Of a stretch of DNA of 64,000 nt, positions 27,826 to 41,390 are shown piece by piece. The DNA comes from Acanthacorydalis orientalis (Eukaryota > Arthropoda > Insecta > Megaloptera > Corydalidae): positions 16,969,187 through 17,033,186 of the forward strand of contig CM068320.1 of NCBI GenBank assembly GCA_034766995.1. Reading direction: 5' to 3'. Every line of letters starts with the position of its first letter. Position 1 is the first letter of the stretch. The translations under genes were made by a program, and so were the position numbers. The notes below the pieces were generated by a model. The model had not been told where the DNA came from. It saw only the letters and a program-made list of their open reading frames with translations, and ran no database searches.

Positions 27826-28597
27826 ATGTCCCCAATAATTTCAGTGTCTTTTTAACATCTGTCTGCGGTTATTCTTAATTATAATTCCTATGGTCTATAA
27901 CTTCTGTAATTATTTAAGATTAATTTTAAATAATTTCGTTTCTTATAATTATTATTCGTAAATTACACTTAGTTGCATACTAAAACATACTTAATATTGG
28001 AAATAAAAAGTATAATATTCAACAATAACCTAATTAAATAAATATTATTATTAAAAATTACGAAACTCAAATATTATTATCATATTAATACCATTGTAAA
28101 TACAGTTTAATAAATATAAAAAATGAAAAAAGTCGACATAATGTCAAATGTTTATTGAAGAATATCTATCTGTCGCAAATTAGAATATTATTCCTGCTTG
28201 AAATCACTTTTAGGATTAATTAAGCTTGACGTTAATCGAATAAAAATATTCTGAAGAAGTTTGAATTGAGATAAATCCATTAATTTTTAATACGAATGAG
28301 CATTCGAACTGCGTAAAATATTCATATAACAGAACATTGAATTGACATTTTTTATAAAAGAATATTACAGTTCAATGGCGTATAAGATAAATAAATTATA
28401 TTTTTATTTACTCCAGAAAAATGAGAGTTTATTTATTTATACAATGTATATATATATATATATATATTAATTTATTTAAATAATAAATTATCAAGATCAA
28501 TAATAATGTAAGTAATACTGTTAATCTACCCATCAGTTTTTTAAACTTAAGCTTATTATACTTTTGTCTTCTTATTATTCAAAGTGTATTTTGCCTC

Positions 28598-28666
<69 letters not shown>

Positions 28667-30976
28667 AAATTCACATTGAAATTGTATTGAAGTGTTTTTA
28701 ATGATTCAATACTTGATTCACAGTACAGTTCAGATACTTTGGATAAATTCATTTGTGAAAATCAATACTTGATTATTTTTTACGTAATGTTAATTAAAGA
28801 TAACAATATAAAAAAATTAGAAATTATTAACAATAAATTATTAAATACGAATAAAGTATTATTGTTGTTTAATGAAAAAAAAATGAAATGAACTTTCTTG
28901 TTTTATATCAAAAATTATTATAATTTCTCATAACAAACATTAAAATTTCTGTATTCAAAAAAAACTTTTATGAGTTATTAAATGAGTAAAAGTAATCAGT
29001 TTTTAATTTCGAAGTCAACTAATTTCAAAAGTTGGGAATTTTTAAATGTCAATCAACTGTGAACTAAATATACATTTTTAATGATAAATGGAAAGAAGAA
29101 TGTAAATATAAGAGTTCAGCGACCTAATTGAATGTTAAAGTTTGTTTGAAACTATTAACCGACATTTAGTTTCTGATACGCGAAACTATAATATTATAGT
29201 TTAAAATACTAATTACATATAAGAATAAAAGCAATATTTTATTTTTCATAAAAAAATTGTTTTTAATATAAATATTAATTTTTTGGTGTGCAACAAAATT
29301 ATAATTAAAAATTAAAATATTTTTTCTAATTCATTTCTCATTTCACACACCAGCTTCTGTTAATCGACTATCTTGAATATCCAATGTTCCTTCTTTGATA
29401 TCTTAACTATCGATCTTAAAATATAACATTGTTATTCTCTACATTATTATATATTATTTTATATATTAGGTGTTATTCTGTACACGTTTCTCTAACATTT
29501 TATATTTTGCGCTACAGTTTCTCAAATGTTCTTCTATTAGAGGACGGTCAGTGTTGAAATAGAAATTATCAATTAAAAAATAAAATGTCCATAAATATGA
29601 TTTGAACATGTTTTATATTTGAGACGTTATTAAGTCAAGTAAAAAGAAATTGTACCCAAAAAGATAATTTCATTAATGTATAAATTTACAAAATAGCTTC
29701 TTATATATTTGAAAATGTAACAGATTTATTGTAAATTGTTTAATTTAGTATCCAAGAACTAATCAAAATTTCACTACTAAAAGATAATTATTTTCACCGT
29801 AGATTTTCAGTGGAAGCTATTAATAACAGTTACTTAAATAATCAAATACCAAACATAAATATGTGAATGATAAATAGTTTCTTTAGGACTAAGTTAAAGT
29901 TGTAAAACGATGTGTGTTAAATTCAACTACATGTGAATTAATATAGCAATGAAGTAATATATTTCAATTATGAATGTTTGTAAAGTAATGTATAGAGTTA
30001 ACAATTTATTTCAATTTATATGAATTATTTTACAGTTCAATAACCATGTAAACATAAGTAGTGCATAAACTTGTAAACACTTGTCGTATAATTTATCACA
30101 ATAAATATGTTGAAAGATTACATGTTTGTTGTATTTGTATTTACGAGAGTCCTTCGTTTCATCATAATTTTAATTTATTTACAAATGTTCGTTAATACAG
30201 ATTTAAAAGAAATAATTATGAAATATATTAAAAAAATATAAGAAAAAAACAAAACTTTTAAAGAATTAAATTTTTGGAATAGTTTTATTCATAATGAAAT
30301 AATATACGTTAACTTCATTAATCTCAGTATTAAGCAGCGTATCAGAAACCAGAAATTAATATTGTCAAAAGGATAAATTCGTAATTGTCGTTAAGCAGGG
30401 TTTGTAATCTTCCATTCAGGAACTTTTAATCCTGTAAAATAATTTGTATTATACAGTGGCATTGATAGCTTGTACATGGTGTTAAGCGTTCATGTTATTA
30501 TGTATGAACGTTTATTTAATAAGAGCAAATAATTTATGAAACGTTAAATTACAGTATCATAATTAAGGTAGATTCCAAGATTAGCATATGTAGATTTTGA
30601 CTAGATTTCAATTTAAAAATATTACTTATATAGTCAGTTTCCTCTTTAGAAATATTTTATTTATAATTATTTTAAATATCTAATTAAGTATTTATGATTT
30701 GTTCATAAGTAGGTTTCAACCTTTTTACATTATAATAACAATTTTATTATTTTTATTAACTTAACAATAGTTTTATCATATTTATATCATTAATATGATA
30801 AATAATAACAAATTAGTTATTATTAAAAACAAAAGTTTCAAGGATCGTTGAAATTGCTAAAGAAGGAATTATCAATATAAGTATTTTATTTTCGAATACT
30901 TCTGCATGTTTTTCAGCAACAATACAAATTTTAAACAATTATTTTTAATCTTAAAAAGGTATATCATTCCCATTCG

Positions 30977-31011
<35 letters not shown>

Positions 31012-31060
31012 CATAGAGACAGAGGAAGAGAGAGGAAATTATATTTAGTATTTCAACTCA
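26850..31060. other. Gene-free stretch, nine TA tracts
   Basis: Highly AT-rich with TA runs near 27070, 27299, 27425, 27701, 27802 (with a (CA)n shoulder), 28447, 28604 and 30978. No coding frame or transposon terminus was recognised. Confidence 0.6.
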
Positions 31061-31062
31061 CA

Positions 31063-31215
31063 GTTGCGTTCGAATCAATTCGAACTAATTTGGTGATTCG
31101 GACGCAGTGCGCTAGCAGGATGTGTTTTTTTTATTATATTTGTTTGGGCGCTAATGACCTTAGCTATCGAAGCACCCCAAAATCTCAATAATCAACAACC
31201 TCAACCCACAGTTGT
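31063..31215 (+). mobile_element. Possible LINE/SINE 3'-end fragment
   Basis: A GC-richer patch starts with GTTCGAATC (31069-31077), which fits the Pol III B-box pattern GWTCRANNC and forms a palindrome with ATTCGAAC. Farther on comes a hairpin, GGGCGCT at about 31146-31152 and AGCACCCC at about 31171-31178. A CAA/CAACC-rich run (AATCAACAACCTCAACCCAC) follows. The hairpin and run resemble the conserved 3' ends of insect LINEs and the SINEs that borrow them. No A-box was found. The family is not assigned. Confidence 0.4.
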
Positions 31216-31624
31216 ATTTTAACCAGATGTTTTTTGTTTTTTTTTATTGAATTAATTTGTTTACAGTGAATCTAAAAATATTCTTGAATTTCTTTATTCA
31301 TTTTTATTAAATATTACAGAAATTATCCAATTATAAAATTAACAGTTAGAGAATCTAAATGAGACAATTAGACAATCAATTCAGACAATTAATATACTTG
31401 ACTGAAATATATATTCATAAATTTTAGTAACAGATTCAGATAATTTTTCGATAATTTGTCAGTTTTGCCTTTTCAATACATTTCCAAAGCTCAAAAAGTT
31501 AAACAAATTATTGTTTCTTTTTTAAATAAAATAGGGCGCGTTTTTGTACCTCACTAGTTTGAAGAATTCTTAAGTTTAACAATAACGATGTAATTAATAG
31601 ATTAAATTATCTTAACATACTGCA

Positions 31625-31626
<2 letters not shown>

Positions 31627-31665
<39 letters not shown>

Positions 31666-31670
31666 ATATA

Positions 31671-31742
<72 letters not shown>

Positions 31743-31756
31743 TAGATAGATAGATT
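31627..31756. repeat. TA array ending in (GATA)n
   Basis: A TA run with embedded ATCTAT/GATA units ends GATAGATAGATAGATTGATT, which leads directly into the second hairpin MITE. Confidence 0.92.
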
Positions 31757-31954
31757 GATTCAATTTAGACTTCCATATGAAAATATAAAAAAATAACAAA
31801 AATTAAAAAAATCATATTATTTTTTATTTAGTATTTTCGTGCAAATCAATATTAAAATACAATTGAACTATGAATCAAAATAAAAAATAACATGATTTTT
31901 TTCAACTTTTGCTATTTTTTTTAATACTTTTATGTGGAAACCTAAATTAAATCA
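31757..31954. mobile_element. Hairpin MITE family, copy 2 (diverged)
   Basis: The left end GATTCAATTTAGACTTCCAT is inverted at the right as ATGTGGAAACCTAAATTAAA. The internal AT-rich arms match copies 1 and 3, but the central stem is eroded. The (GATA)n(TA)n array abuts on the left and a TA tract starts within 10 bp on the right. Confidence 0.75.
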
Positions 31955-33686
31955 CCAATGTACATATATATATATATATATAAGAATATAATATATATGT
32001 TTTTACACATTATAGTGTAACTGTTAATAATAAATATAATTAGTAAACAGTTCAAAATGTATATGTCATTAAGCAGTCACATTCATGAAACCACAACGTA
32101 TCCAGATAAAATTAAATGTCACGTCAAATGCACTAATAGAGCAAAAGTGAACTGTAATATAAATAATCTTGTAATAATATTTACCATTAGAGTTGTTCTT
32201 AGTATATTATCAAATGTTTATGAATATAAAGTAACGATTATTACAAAAAATTACGTTACTCACATGAATATATATTTGTAAATATATTATACAGTTTTGT
32301 ATTTTTTATTCACCTCACAAATTTTGAAGTTATAATAAAATTAGGTAAAGTAAAAGTTTAATTTAGAAAAATGAACGGGTTAAATAAAATATATTTGAAT
32401 TAAAGTTTCCAAAGCACACTAATAAAATTAACAAATATAGTACTTAGTATATAATCCGAAAAAATGTATCAGCTTTAAAATAAACTAATTAAACAAATAC
32501 CGATATAATTTCATTTTACCAATTATAAATATAAGGGAAAAATTTGAACCATATATTTTTCTTGGTAATAAAGTATTTTAATTAAATAGTTAAATACTTT
32601 TTAAAATATACAAAAGTAAATAAATTCACATCTTAAGTATTTCATACTTTTCCATCAAATTCACTAAGACAAACTATATAGATATTAATGTGTGCTAATT
32701 GTTAAAGAGGATACATACGTTTAATTTATATTATTTCGATTTATAATTTCCAAAATGTTAGATTCGCTCACTAAAAAGAGAAAGTAGATAATATTCCATC
32801 CAATATTGATTTTTAAATTATAAAATGATATCCAGATGTCCAAAAGTGAAGAGAAACATAAAATGTTTTTCAATTAGTATTTCCTAGTATCTCTGAAACG
32901 CGATAAATGATTTTAATAAATTTTGATAGCTATAAATACTGAATTTTTGCATTAATATGTGTATATATATATATACATATACATATATATATATATATAT
33001 TTATGTATATACATATATATTTATATATATATATATATATGTATGAATTTTTGTATTAAGTTTTACCCATCGAATGTGTCACTATTTGCAATTATTAATA
33101 AAAATATATGTGATTTCATTTGTAGATATGCATATTAGGTATAAATAAATATTACATGTATCTGGTTATGCATGCTGTTAACTTTTATTAAAACTGGGAT
33201 GCGCGATTAAATGAAGGAAGCTTTATATTGAAATGTTCAATGGATAATTACCTAATTAGGATTCATATATATATATATATATATGAATCTTAATATAAAT
33301 ATATATAAATACATCTATAACTCTATAGAAAATAAACGAATTCTACATATTACTTTAATAATTATATTTTTCAATATAAAAATTTATATATATATCTGAA
33401 AATCAACTATGTTAAAAAGTTATCAGATAACAGACTTATTAAAACCTATCAAAACACTGATAAAAATAATGAAGCTTTCAAAATTATTTCATTAAAACAG
33501 TAATCATCATACTAGCCATGTAAAAGTCCCAATCATATTTGATGTAATCTCTTTACGTGTCGATATTCAATAGATTTTTTATTAAATCACGACAGGAATA
33601 CTTTATAAATTAAAAACTGATAATTAGTTTGAATTATTTAATATTCATGTGTTTTAATTAAATATATTAATATCCTCAGTTACGTA
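31955..33686. other. Gene-free AT-rich stretch
   Basis: TA tracts at 31963-31982, 32960-33040 and 33266-33285. Nothing else is recognised. Confidence 0.6.
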
Positions 33687-34186
33687 TTCGGTTGGTAGGA
33701 AAATAAGTGCGGTTTTTGTTTCCCGAATTTTGACCTTAATTTTTCCAATACAAATGTCATTTCATCCTATTCATGTTTATATCATTTTAAGTACGTTTTT
33801 CGGTTTGAATTTTGATAACATCGACTTTGGTTTTATTATTAATTTTGCTTCAAATTGGGCTACTGAATTAAAAATGGAAAGAAGCAAACAAGAGAAAATT
33901 TTTGTATGAGTTAAAAACGGGTGGTAAAGCAGCAGAAACTGCTTGTAAATTAAATAATGCTTTTGGTGTGGGTACCTTTAAGGAACGTATGGTGCAAATG
34001 GTGGTTCAAAAATATCGTGCTGAGGACGAGAGCCTTGAAGATGTAGAGGGTCACGGGAATTATGATCGTATTTAGGAAAACAATAAAAAAATATAATAAT
34101 CTTATTTATTAACAAAAGTATACAGTAACACGAAACAACTAGCAACTAATGCAGATACTTAGTGATGTGAATAATACAGGACATGT

Positions 34187-34264
<78 letters not shown>

Positions 34265-34596
34265 TATCTGTATTAGTTACTCGAAATATATGGCCACTGC
34301 CTGGATATTTGTATACTTTATTGTATATTCAGGGCAACGTGATTCTTTACCAAGTTTATAATTTGGATTGCTATTATACATACATAATTATTAACGATTT
34401 ACGTGTCTAGAAACTCAGTGTCCTTCTTCAGTCCATAACGTCCAACCGAAGGTGTTAGTTGAATCAGAATCAAGCATGACAATTCGAGAGCTTGCACAAA
34501 AGTTAGGCGTTAGTTATACAACAGTTCTTGACCAAATAAATTAAAAAATATACATGAATTCAAAGGTCAATCGCAATTATTTTTCTACCAACCTAA
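33687..34596 (+). mobile_element. Mariner deletion derivative, family 1 copy C, with insertion
   Basis: The left end TTCGGTTGGTAGGAAAATAA and the right end ATTATTTTTCTACCAACCTAA mark a family-1 element, with TA before the left end (33685-33686). The family-typical leader, start (about 33872) and DNA-binding segment are present up to about 34056 and resume at about 34421 (CTTCTTCAGTCCATAACG). The intervening 365 bp, absent from copies A, B and D, contain a TA array (34195-34258) and unique sequence. Removing the insert would give about 545 bp, the same as its siblings. The transposase frame is dead, with the shared GTATGAG lesion. Confidence 0.88.
34057..34420. repeat. 365-bp insertion within mariner copy C, carrying a TA array
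   Basis: This sequence interrupts the mariner DNA-binding region and is not found in the other family members. It contains 64 bp of TA repeats at 34195-34258, flanked by ATACATACATA and TGTATGTTATC. I see no clear terminal repeats or target duplication, so its origin (transposon, filler at a repaired break) is unknown. Confidence 0.6.
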
Positions 34597-34947
34597 TGTA
34601 ATTATTTTTTTATTATGTAAATACACACACATACATATCTGTATATATATACACATGTATTAATACATGTTAACTGACTAAATACGAATTATTAACGAAA
34701 TTTAGTTAAATATGGAATAATTTAATATTATGATAAGCAATCTTCATGTTAAATTAAATAGATTACAAATACTCAGAAAGGATTGGCAACAAAAATGTTA
34801 TTTAACTTGTGTATAAAATATCTCATAAAAACATATTTCAAACTAATTTATTTAAATAATTAATTATTTATTATAATTAATATGCTTAAGTATCCAAGAA
34901 CAAAATAATAGTTTTTATTACTTATTTTAATATATTAATATAATCAT

Positions 34948-35016
<69 letters not shown>

Positions 35017-36080
35017 ATAGATAGATATATAATTATAATTTTTTTTATTAAAAAAATAGATTCTGTGTATAAGTTCCCTGTCCATTTAAAGAGTTTTCTG
35101 TAATTAAATACTTTTGAATAGAAATCCTTTATTTATAGATTTACACAGAAATTCATGCACGTCTAATTAGTCGTGGAACAGGCGAGTGTACTTGTGTTAC
35201 GAATTAAAATTCATTCACATATGTGCCATTCAATATCTGAATGATCAATAGCGTAATTCGTATTCAAAATGTTTAAACAAAGCGACATATTTGAAAATTA
35301 ACAATAGAAATTTAATTTCATTGAGAGTTAATGTCAATTTTTCGATTGATTAAAGACTGATGAGAGATGAAAGCAGAATAAATCGTCTATTTTTTTATTT
35401 CGTTCTAGCGTAGCATACATTAGCGTACAGATTTATTAAATATTTATGTATTGACTATTAAAATTTGGTTAGAATTTTAAAACATTCATAAAATGTTCAT
35501 ATAAATTTGTATATACTGCATACGAAATGTTACAATTTTTTAAAAAAATAATTGTTTTGAAATTTTTTCTTTTCATACTCGCTCATCATAAAAGATTACA
35601 TCTAGTTCATCATTGTATATATGTATAATATATATATAAGAAACTTATTCAAAGATCTGAAAAGTATATATCATTTACTAAAGTATATTCTCTTAAATTT
35701 TTACATTTTTTCATCATAAACGAAGCAATCATTTTATTCTGTTACTGTATAACTTTAAAAACATAACCCTGTTTAAAAATAAGACCTCTTCACTATTACC
35801 TCAATAATGAACAATAATATTATTACATGTAACAATATTAATCTACGTAAAACATAAATTAACTAGTTTCAAAAATTATTTATTATGTTTTTTTTTATTA
35901 TTATTAGAATAAGATAAATTTTACATACCGTAAAATCTGATCGTGTTTGTAAAAACCACTCACCTGAAACAGAAAATTAGTATTAATCCTGTAAATAATC
36001 ATAAAATCAAAAAGACTTAATTTTACTTACTCGCACATAAACACACACACACATATATATATATATGTATATATATATAC

Positions 36081-36117
<37 letters not shown>

Positions 36118-36498
36118 TAGCTTTTAACATTTATAACAGTTTTAATTAATTAAAAAATGTATGCATTGTAAAATCAATAATTCTTACTAGAGGGTATCAT
36201 TGTTTCAATTTTGAATAAAAAAATGTTACTTAACTACTTGACATGTTTCTCCATATTTTGATTTTTCATTATGTTAAATATTGTAACAGAAATATTCTGT
36301 ATACACGCAATAACTAATCAGAGAGAAATAATAAAAGTACGAAAATCATTCATTATACGCATGTTTAAACCAGGTTCTTTAATACCTATGAATATTATTT
36401 AAATAAAACAATGTAGATTTGTTTTTCAGAATATGTTACATTTATGTCTTTTATACTTCACTTATATGTTTTTAATTCTTCTCTTGATTATCTTTATC

Positions 36499-36554
<56 letters not shown>
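34597..36554. other. Gene-free AT-rich stretch
   Basis: TA tracts at 34951-35010, 36052-36114 and 36502-36549. A less AT-rich patch at about 35140-35260 contains TAATTA-like sites but no ORF. Nothing else was seen. Confidence 0.55.
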
Positions 36555-37300
36555 GAACTCAACCCTCTTATAAGAAGGTTAATTCTTTCCATGTTATATC
36601 GAAACCGTATTAAAGAAAACCTAGAAGTAATGCAAATCAGATGAATGCATTCCATGTTATATCGAAACCATGTTTTTGGTGTATCATGCTATATCGAATT
36701 CGAGTTGAGCTAAGCTTAGAAATAATACAAATCCATAAAATTTATTCCAAGTATTTTTAATGATTTAACAGTTCATATATTGAAACAAAAATAAAATAAA
36801 CAAAAATTCAACATTATTATAAAACTAAAAAGTACAAATTCCACTAATAATAACGACTTGTTAGAAATCAAACACTTTATTAATTTTCATCATCACTGTC
36901 TTCTAAAACCACTCGTCTAACCGTTTTTCTTTTAATGGGGTGAAGGACCTCATCACTTGTTACATCTCCATTGTTAAGTCTAAATGAATTATTTGTGAAC
37001 ATCGACGTATTCTTACTTTGTAATTCTGTCAATATATCTTGATAAGGATCTAAGCAGCTTTGGAGTTCTCTTCTAAACTTTTCACTGCGCACTACTGAGG
37101 GATCTTTTTTGATGAAATAAAGTTACATTTATTAAGTGAATTTTCCTGTTGATCTCAATCAAAACAGTGTCGTGGACACATTCATTCTATATGAGGGTTT
37201 CCCAAGGTTATTAAGTAGTGCTATATGGAAACCGTGTTATAGCAGGGCTATCGTAATTTTTGAAACGTGTTAAATCATAACCGTGTTTTAATATAGTTGA
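36555..37300 (-). mobile_element. Tigger/pogo-like element remnant
   Basis: It flanks the transposase tail at 36877-37119. Both sides carry several copies of a TATATCGAAACCGTGTTATA-like motif. On the left are CCATGTTATATCGAAACCGT (about 36590) and CCATGTTATATCGAAACCAT (about 36652). On the right are GCTATATGGAAACCGTGTTA (about 37220) and CATAACCGTGTTTTA. Such subterminal repeats are common in pogo/Tigger elements. Exact ends cannot be set. Confidence 0.6.
36877..37119 (-). pseudogene. Tigger/pogo transposase C-terminal tail
   Basis: The minus-strand frame opens at about 37119 and reads KKDPSVVRSEKFRRELQSCL, then DPYQDILTELQSKNTSMF, then a linker and an acidic end RRVVLEDSDDEN and stop. The pattern DPSxxRxxKFRRELxxxLxPYxxI matches the tail of Tigger transposases, and also the equivalent RAFKFQRELKNCMTGYHKL in the pseudogene at 11415-11950. 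No ATG begins the frame; it is a fragment of a gene whose upstream part is gone (a stop lies just before KKDPSVV). The two relics come from different Tigger subfamilies. Confidence 0.78.
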
Positions 37301-37301
<1 letters not shown>

Positions 37302-37369
<68 letters not shown>

Positions 37370-37379
37370 CGTATATACA

Positions 37380-37455
<76 letters not shown>
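37302..37455. repeat. Long imperfect TA array
   Basis: TA runs are interrupted by ATACAT and ACTCGTATATACAT units over about 150 bp. Confidence 0.92.
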
Positions 37456-37460
<5 letters not shown>

Positions 37461-38296
37461 ATATTAAATGAGACTTACATTAAAAACAAAATAAACAGAT
37501 GAAAACGATAATGAAACATTCAACGTTTGTTACTTATTAATACTGTCGACGGATAGAAGTTTTCTAGAGATTGTTTAGGTATATCAACAAAAGTAATAAA
37601 AATGTAGCTGGAGTAAGAGCAATCTAAAAATAGATTCACTAGAGTAATATTAAATTTGCATTTTGTGAATATAAAATAGTTGAGTTATGTCTTAATGCAG
37701 TCCAAGTAAATTACTTTTATTTCCAACAATAAAAAAATCACAATCTTGATAAAATGTCCATTTGGAATTTGGAATTCAATTCAAATATTATTAAAAGATT
37801 CATTTATGTTCTGTATATATTTTGAATTCAGTTCAATATCGATCTGTTTTTATTTATTAATAAATCTATGGATATGGAAACTGAAATGGAAAATTTCATG
37901 CAAGAATTAGAATAAACAGGACACGTGACATGTACTGTCAGCAAATATTGTCGTAAAAATACGATCAAGAGAATGCAATAAACTAATGGAGCAGCCTATT
38001 TGCACTTTATACGCCGCACATGCACTTAGCATATTGCCATGACGGCATTACTTTTTAGATCGCATCTATCACTGTAATACTAAGAAATGTTATGCAGTGT
38101 TACTTTACAAATTTATTCATCAATGATTTGTTATTCGATATTATATCTATTTTAAATATTTTTGTATGCACTTGTCATTCGGTTTGATTCTTATTATAGA
38201 AGGTTATTTGAGTCAAAAGGTCAACTGTATGTTAAAAAGTTAACATGCAGGTTATTCATTATTTCGTTATTTACAGTTCAGTCATGTAATAAAATT

Positions 38297-38336
<40 letters not shown>

Positions 38337-38340
38337 GCGT
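37456..38340. other. Gene-free stretch
   Basis: A patch at about 37900-38080 is GC-richer, with a short palindromic GCCATGACGGC and a CACGTG E-box at about 37923. No ORF of note. A TA tract at 38300-38333 precedes the third hairpin MITE. Confidence 0.55.
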
Positions 38341-38535
38341 TTCAATTTAGGCTTCCACATGGAAGTATTAAAAGGAGGCGCAGGGGTTAAGAAAAGTCAT
38401 TTTTTTTTATTTAGTATTTTAGTTCAATTCAATACTAAAATACAATTGAACTAAAATACTAAATGAGGGAGAATGTGTTTTTTTTTAATTTTTGCGTTTT
38501 TTTAAATATTTTTATGTGGAAGCCTAAGTTGAATC
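38341..38535. mobile_element. Hairpin MITE family, copy 3 (best preserved)
   Basis: The left arm TTCAATTTAGGCTTCCACAT mirrors the right arm ATGTGGAAGCCTAAGTTGAA with few mismatches. A central perfect 18-bp inverted repeat, TAGTATTTTAGTTCAATT at 38412-38429 and its complement at 38444-38461, leaves a 14-bp loop. It shares AGGCGCAGGGGTTAAGA and GAGGGA blocks with copy 1. A TA array ends about 8 bp to the left. Confidence 0.82.
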
Positions 38536-39847
38536 ACTCTATGTAGATATATAATAATCTATTATATATATATATAGTTTTTATATTAAAAATGCTGTAA
38601 TTAAATAATGTAAAAATATATTATCATATTTTTTTATCTTAGTTTACATGCGATTGTATCATCTGTTATTTTAAATAATAAATAAATTTTTATAAAAATA
38701 TTATAATAAATTGAAAAACTTAAATTTTATTAGCAAGAAAATATTCCCAATTAATAACAAACATAAATAATTTAACTATTAATAATATTCAATAAAATCT
38801 AGTATTACTTTTATTAAAGTCGTTTTAAAATTCTCTAAAAAAACAGTCTTCAATCTTCCAAATTGAAAAAAAATGATATCCTTTTAAGTCTATGAAATTT
38901 TCAAACAGACAGTTAAAATAGTAACTTAATTTAATCCAAAGAAATCTTTTTAATTCTTTTCAAATGTTTCATTTATTTTAATTTTTCTGAAATGTAACTT
39001 AATTTGACGAAGATAGTACATAGATAATATCTTTAAAAATAAACTTCATATGTCTAGTTTCATTTATTTGTTAACTTATATAGAATATATATTAACATAT
39101 GAAATACTGCTTTATATGATAAATATTCTGATTTTCAGAACATGTTTTCTTGTCATTTTATCTTGTCAGATATATATATTAATCGAATATGTCACTAACA
39201 TCGCGTTCTTTAAAAAATCTACTAAATTCATATCCATAACAGCGTAAGAGGCACTTATATTATTTTCATATTTCAAAACATATTTAATTCCTATTTTTTA
39301 AATATTATATATTTAAGTAAAAAGTTGTTTTATTGTACTCATATCAAATTTAAAAACTGAGTAATGAGAAAATAAAATCACCAAAACAAATATATGATTG
39401 TTGAGTAGAATCTCTAAATCTTTTTTATTAATTAGAAGCCTATTATAAGTTTACAATAAGAAAATGAATATAAAAGTTCTAAATTTTAACACCAAGTTAT
39501 AAATAACTGCATATATATATATATATATATATTAGAAAATGATCTTATGACATGGCTTCAAAAGAGAATTTTAATGCTATAGGTCAACTTGACGGTTTAG
39601 ATGAAGAGTTTGACATGAAAAGCACATAACTTGATTTAAAATGAAGAGGGTAACGTTCGTTATGAATATTTAAATACTGGAATACACAAATAATCAACAT
39701 CGTGTTTACAAAATTTCAGGCTTGTCAAAAATTCACAGAAACAGCAAACATTTAAATAAAATTTTAATAATAAGAGTAGGAGACATGTCGTCGGCTTTAA
39801 TTAAATTAGATCTGGTCATTCAGAACTGTACATTTTTTAAATGAAAT

Positions 39848-39917
<70 letters not shown>

Positions 39918-40193
39918 GTATGTATATTATATAAATATGCAAATTCTTTAATTAAAGTAAATTTTAATTTTTAATGATGAAATTATCAGTGAACACAATT
40001 AGGAAAGAAAATCTTTCAGTATATTTTTAAATGAAATTACTTTATTCCAATAATATTAAAATATTTCACATTAGCTAAGAGATTAAATTTAAAAACATAA
40101 TTTCAAAGTGTTAGTAGACCGTTTGCAGCTACTTATAATTATTATAATTAATTTATGTATTTATGTAGGAAAAGAGCTAGAAGATGATTTTAT

Positions 40194-40234
<41 letters not shown>

Positions 40235-40351
40235 TTTGCATTAATTGACTCTTAATGGGATTATTTTCCATTCTATCTATAAAAGGTAAACATATATAGA
40301 ATAATATAAATAACTAATGAAAATTAAAAAGTAATAATATATATATATATA
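38536..40351. other. Gene-free AT-rich stretch
   Basis: TA tracts near 39511, 39868 (with (CA)n before and (GTAT)n after) and 40198. No gene or transposon is recognised. Confidence 0.6.
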
Positions 40352-41390
40352 TGAGGTTTGTCCATTAAATTCCCGTATTGACGCCACAGCATTGAAGTCA
40401 CGTGAAATTAAACCAAAAGTAGAGCACCATATAATATTTCACAGTTTTATCAATAGAAGGTGGTTAAACAAAGATCTAATAGTTGTTTCCTCGCAGGAAG
40501 CTAACGTATACATCATATTTCTCTCAGTCGTCATGGAGGAACGAGTGAATATTAAATTTTGCTGTAAATTAGTGAAAACTACAACAGAAATTTATGTTAT
40601 TTTGAAAACTCTGTCCAATGGTAACATTTTAAGTTGAACTTGTGTTTTTGAATAGTTTAAATGTTTAAAAGATGGATGTGAGGATGTTCAATTTAAAGTT
40701 AGAGATGGAGGTACTTCGATTTCTCGAAATGTAGATTCCATCGCAAAAGTTAGTGAAATTGAGGCAAAAGATCACCGAATGACGCTCCGTATGCTAGAAG
40801 ATGAGTTAAATATCAATAAGGAGACGATTCTTCAAATTTTACATGAAAATTTGGGAAACAGAAAAATCTATGTAAATTTCATCCTGCAAACATTTATTGA
40901 CAAGCAAAAACAGAGAAGAGTAGCATTGTACGCAGACGTCGTTCCGATTTGTCGAAAAAAATCAAATTTTCTAAACTGAATTGTTCACTAACGATGAGTC
41001 ATGGGTGTTTCAGTACAATCCTGAGACGAAACGTCAGAGTATGCAGTGGATTAGAACATCATCAAGATCCAAAAAGTTCGTTTGAGAAAGTCCAGAATGA
41101 ACATCATGCTTATTATCTTTTTCGATAAACAGGGCGTGATTCATAAAGAATTTGTACCTGAAGGACAAACAGTTAATAGTGTATTTTACGTTGAAGTTAC
41201 GAAAAGATTAATTCAACGCATTTCTCGAGTGCGACAGCAATTTCGAGAAAAAAGTAGTTCTATTTGTATTACAAAACACTTGCCCATTTTGCACTGATTG
41301 TGAAGTTATTTCTCATGAAATACGACTTTATTGAGATCAATTACCTACTTCATTCACTTGACTTGGCATCAGCCAATAACATATATAGCT
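40352..41390 (+). mobile_element. Mariner, 3'-truncated and decayed
   Basis: The left end TGAGGTTTGTCCATTAAATT follows TA (40350-40351) and resembles the terminus of the element at 9945. The transposase body runs to about 41385, just past the third catalytic block. The C-terminal part and right inverted repeat are missing, so the element is truncated. Confidence 0.8.
40533..41385 (+). pseudogene. Mariner transposase pseudogene
   Basis: It starts MEERVNIKFCCKLVKTTTEI, the standard mariner N-terminus, and the first frame stops at 40637. A second piece (40779-40979) gives RMTLRMLEDELNINKETILQ and LGNRKIYVNF, the second HTH. The first catalytic block is nearly intact (NDESWVFQYNPETKRQSMQW). Another open piece (41082-41297) reads NIMLIIFFDKQGVIHKEF and PEGQTVNSVFY. 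The second Asp block is eroded, and the third reads SLDLASANN where SPDLAPCDF is expected. Several stops and frameshifts interrupt it. It is a different subfamily from the copies at 4033, 13269, 33687 and 60161, and closer to the element at 9945. Confidence 0.86.

Noticed and set aside
31060..31085. tRNA gene suggested by a B-box-like GTTCGAATC
   Set aside because: No A box and no cloverleaf arms upstream. The sequence fits a retroposon fragment better.
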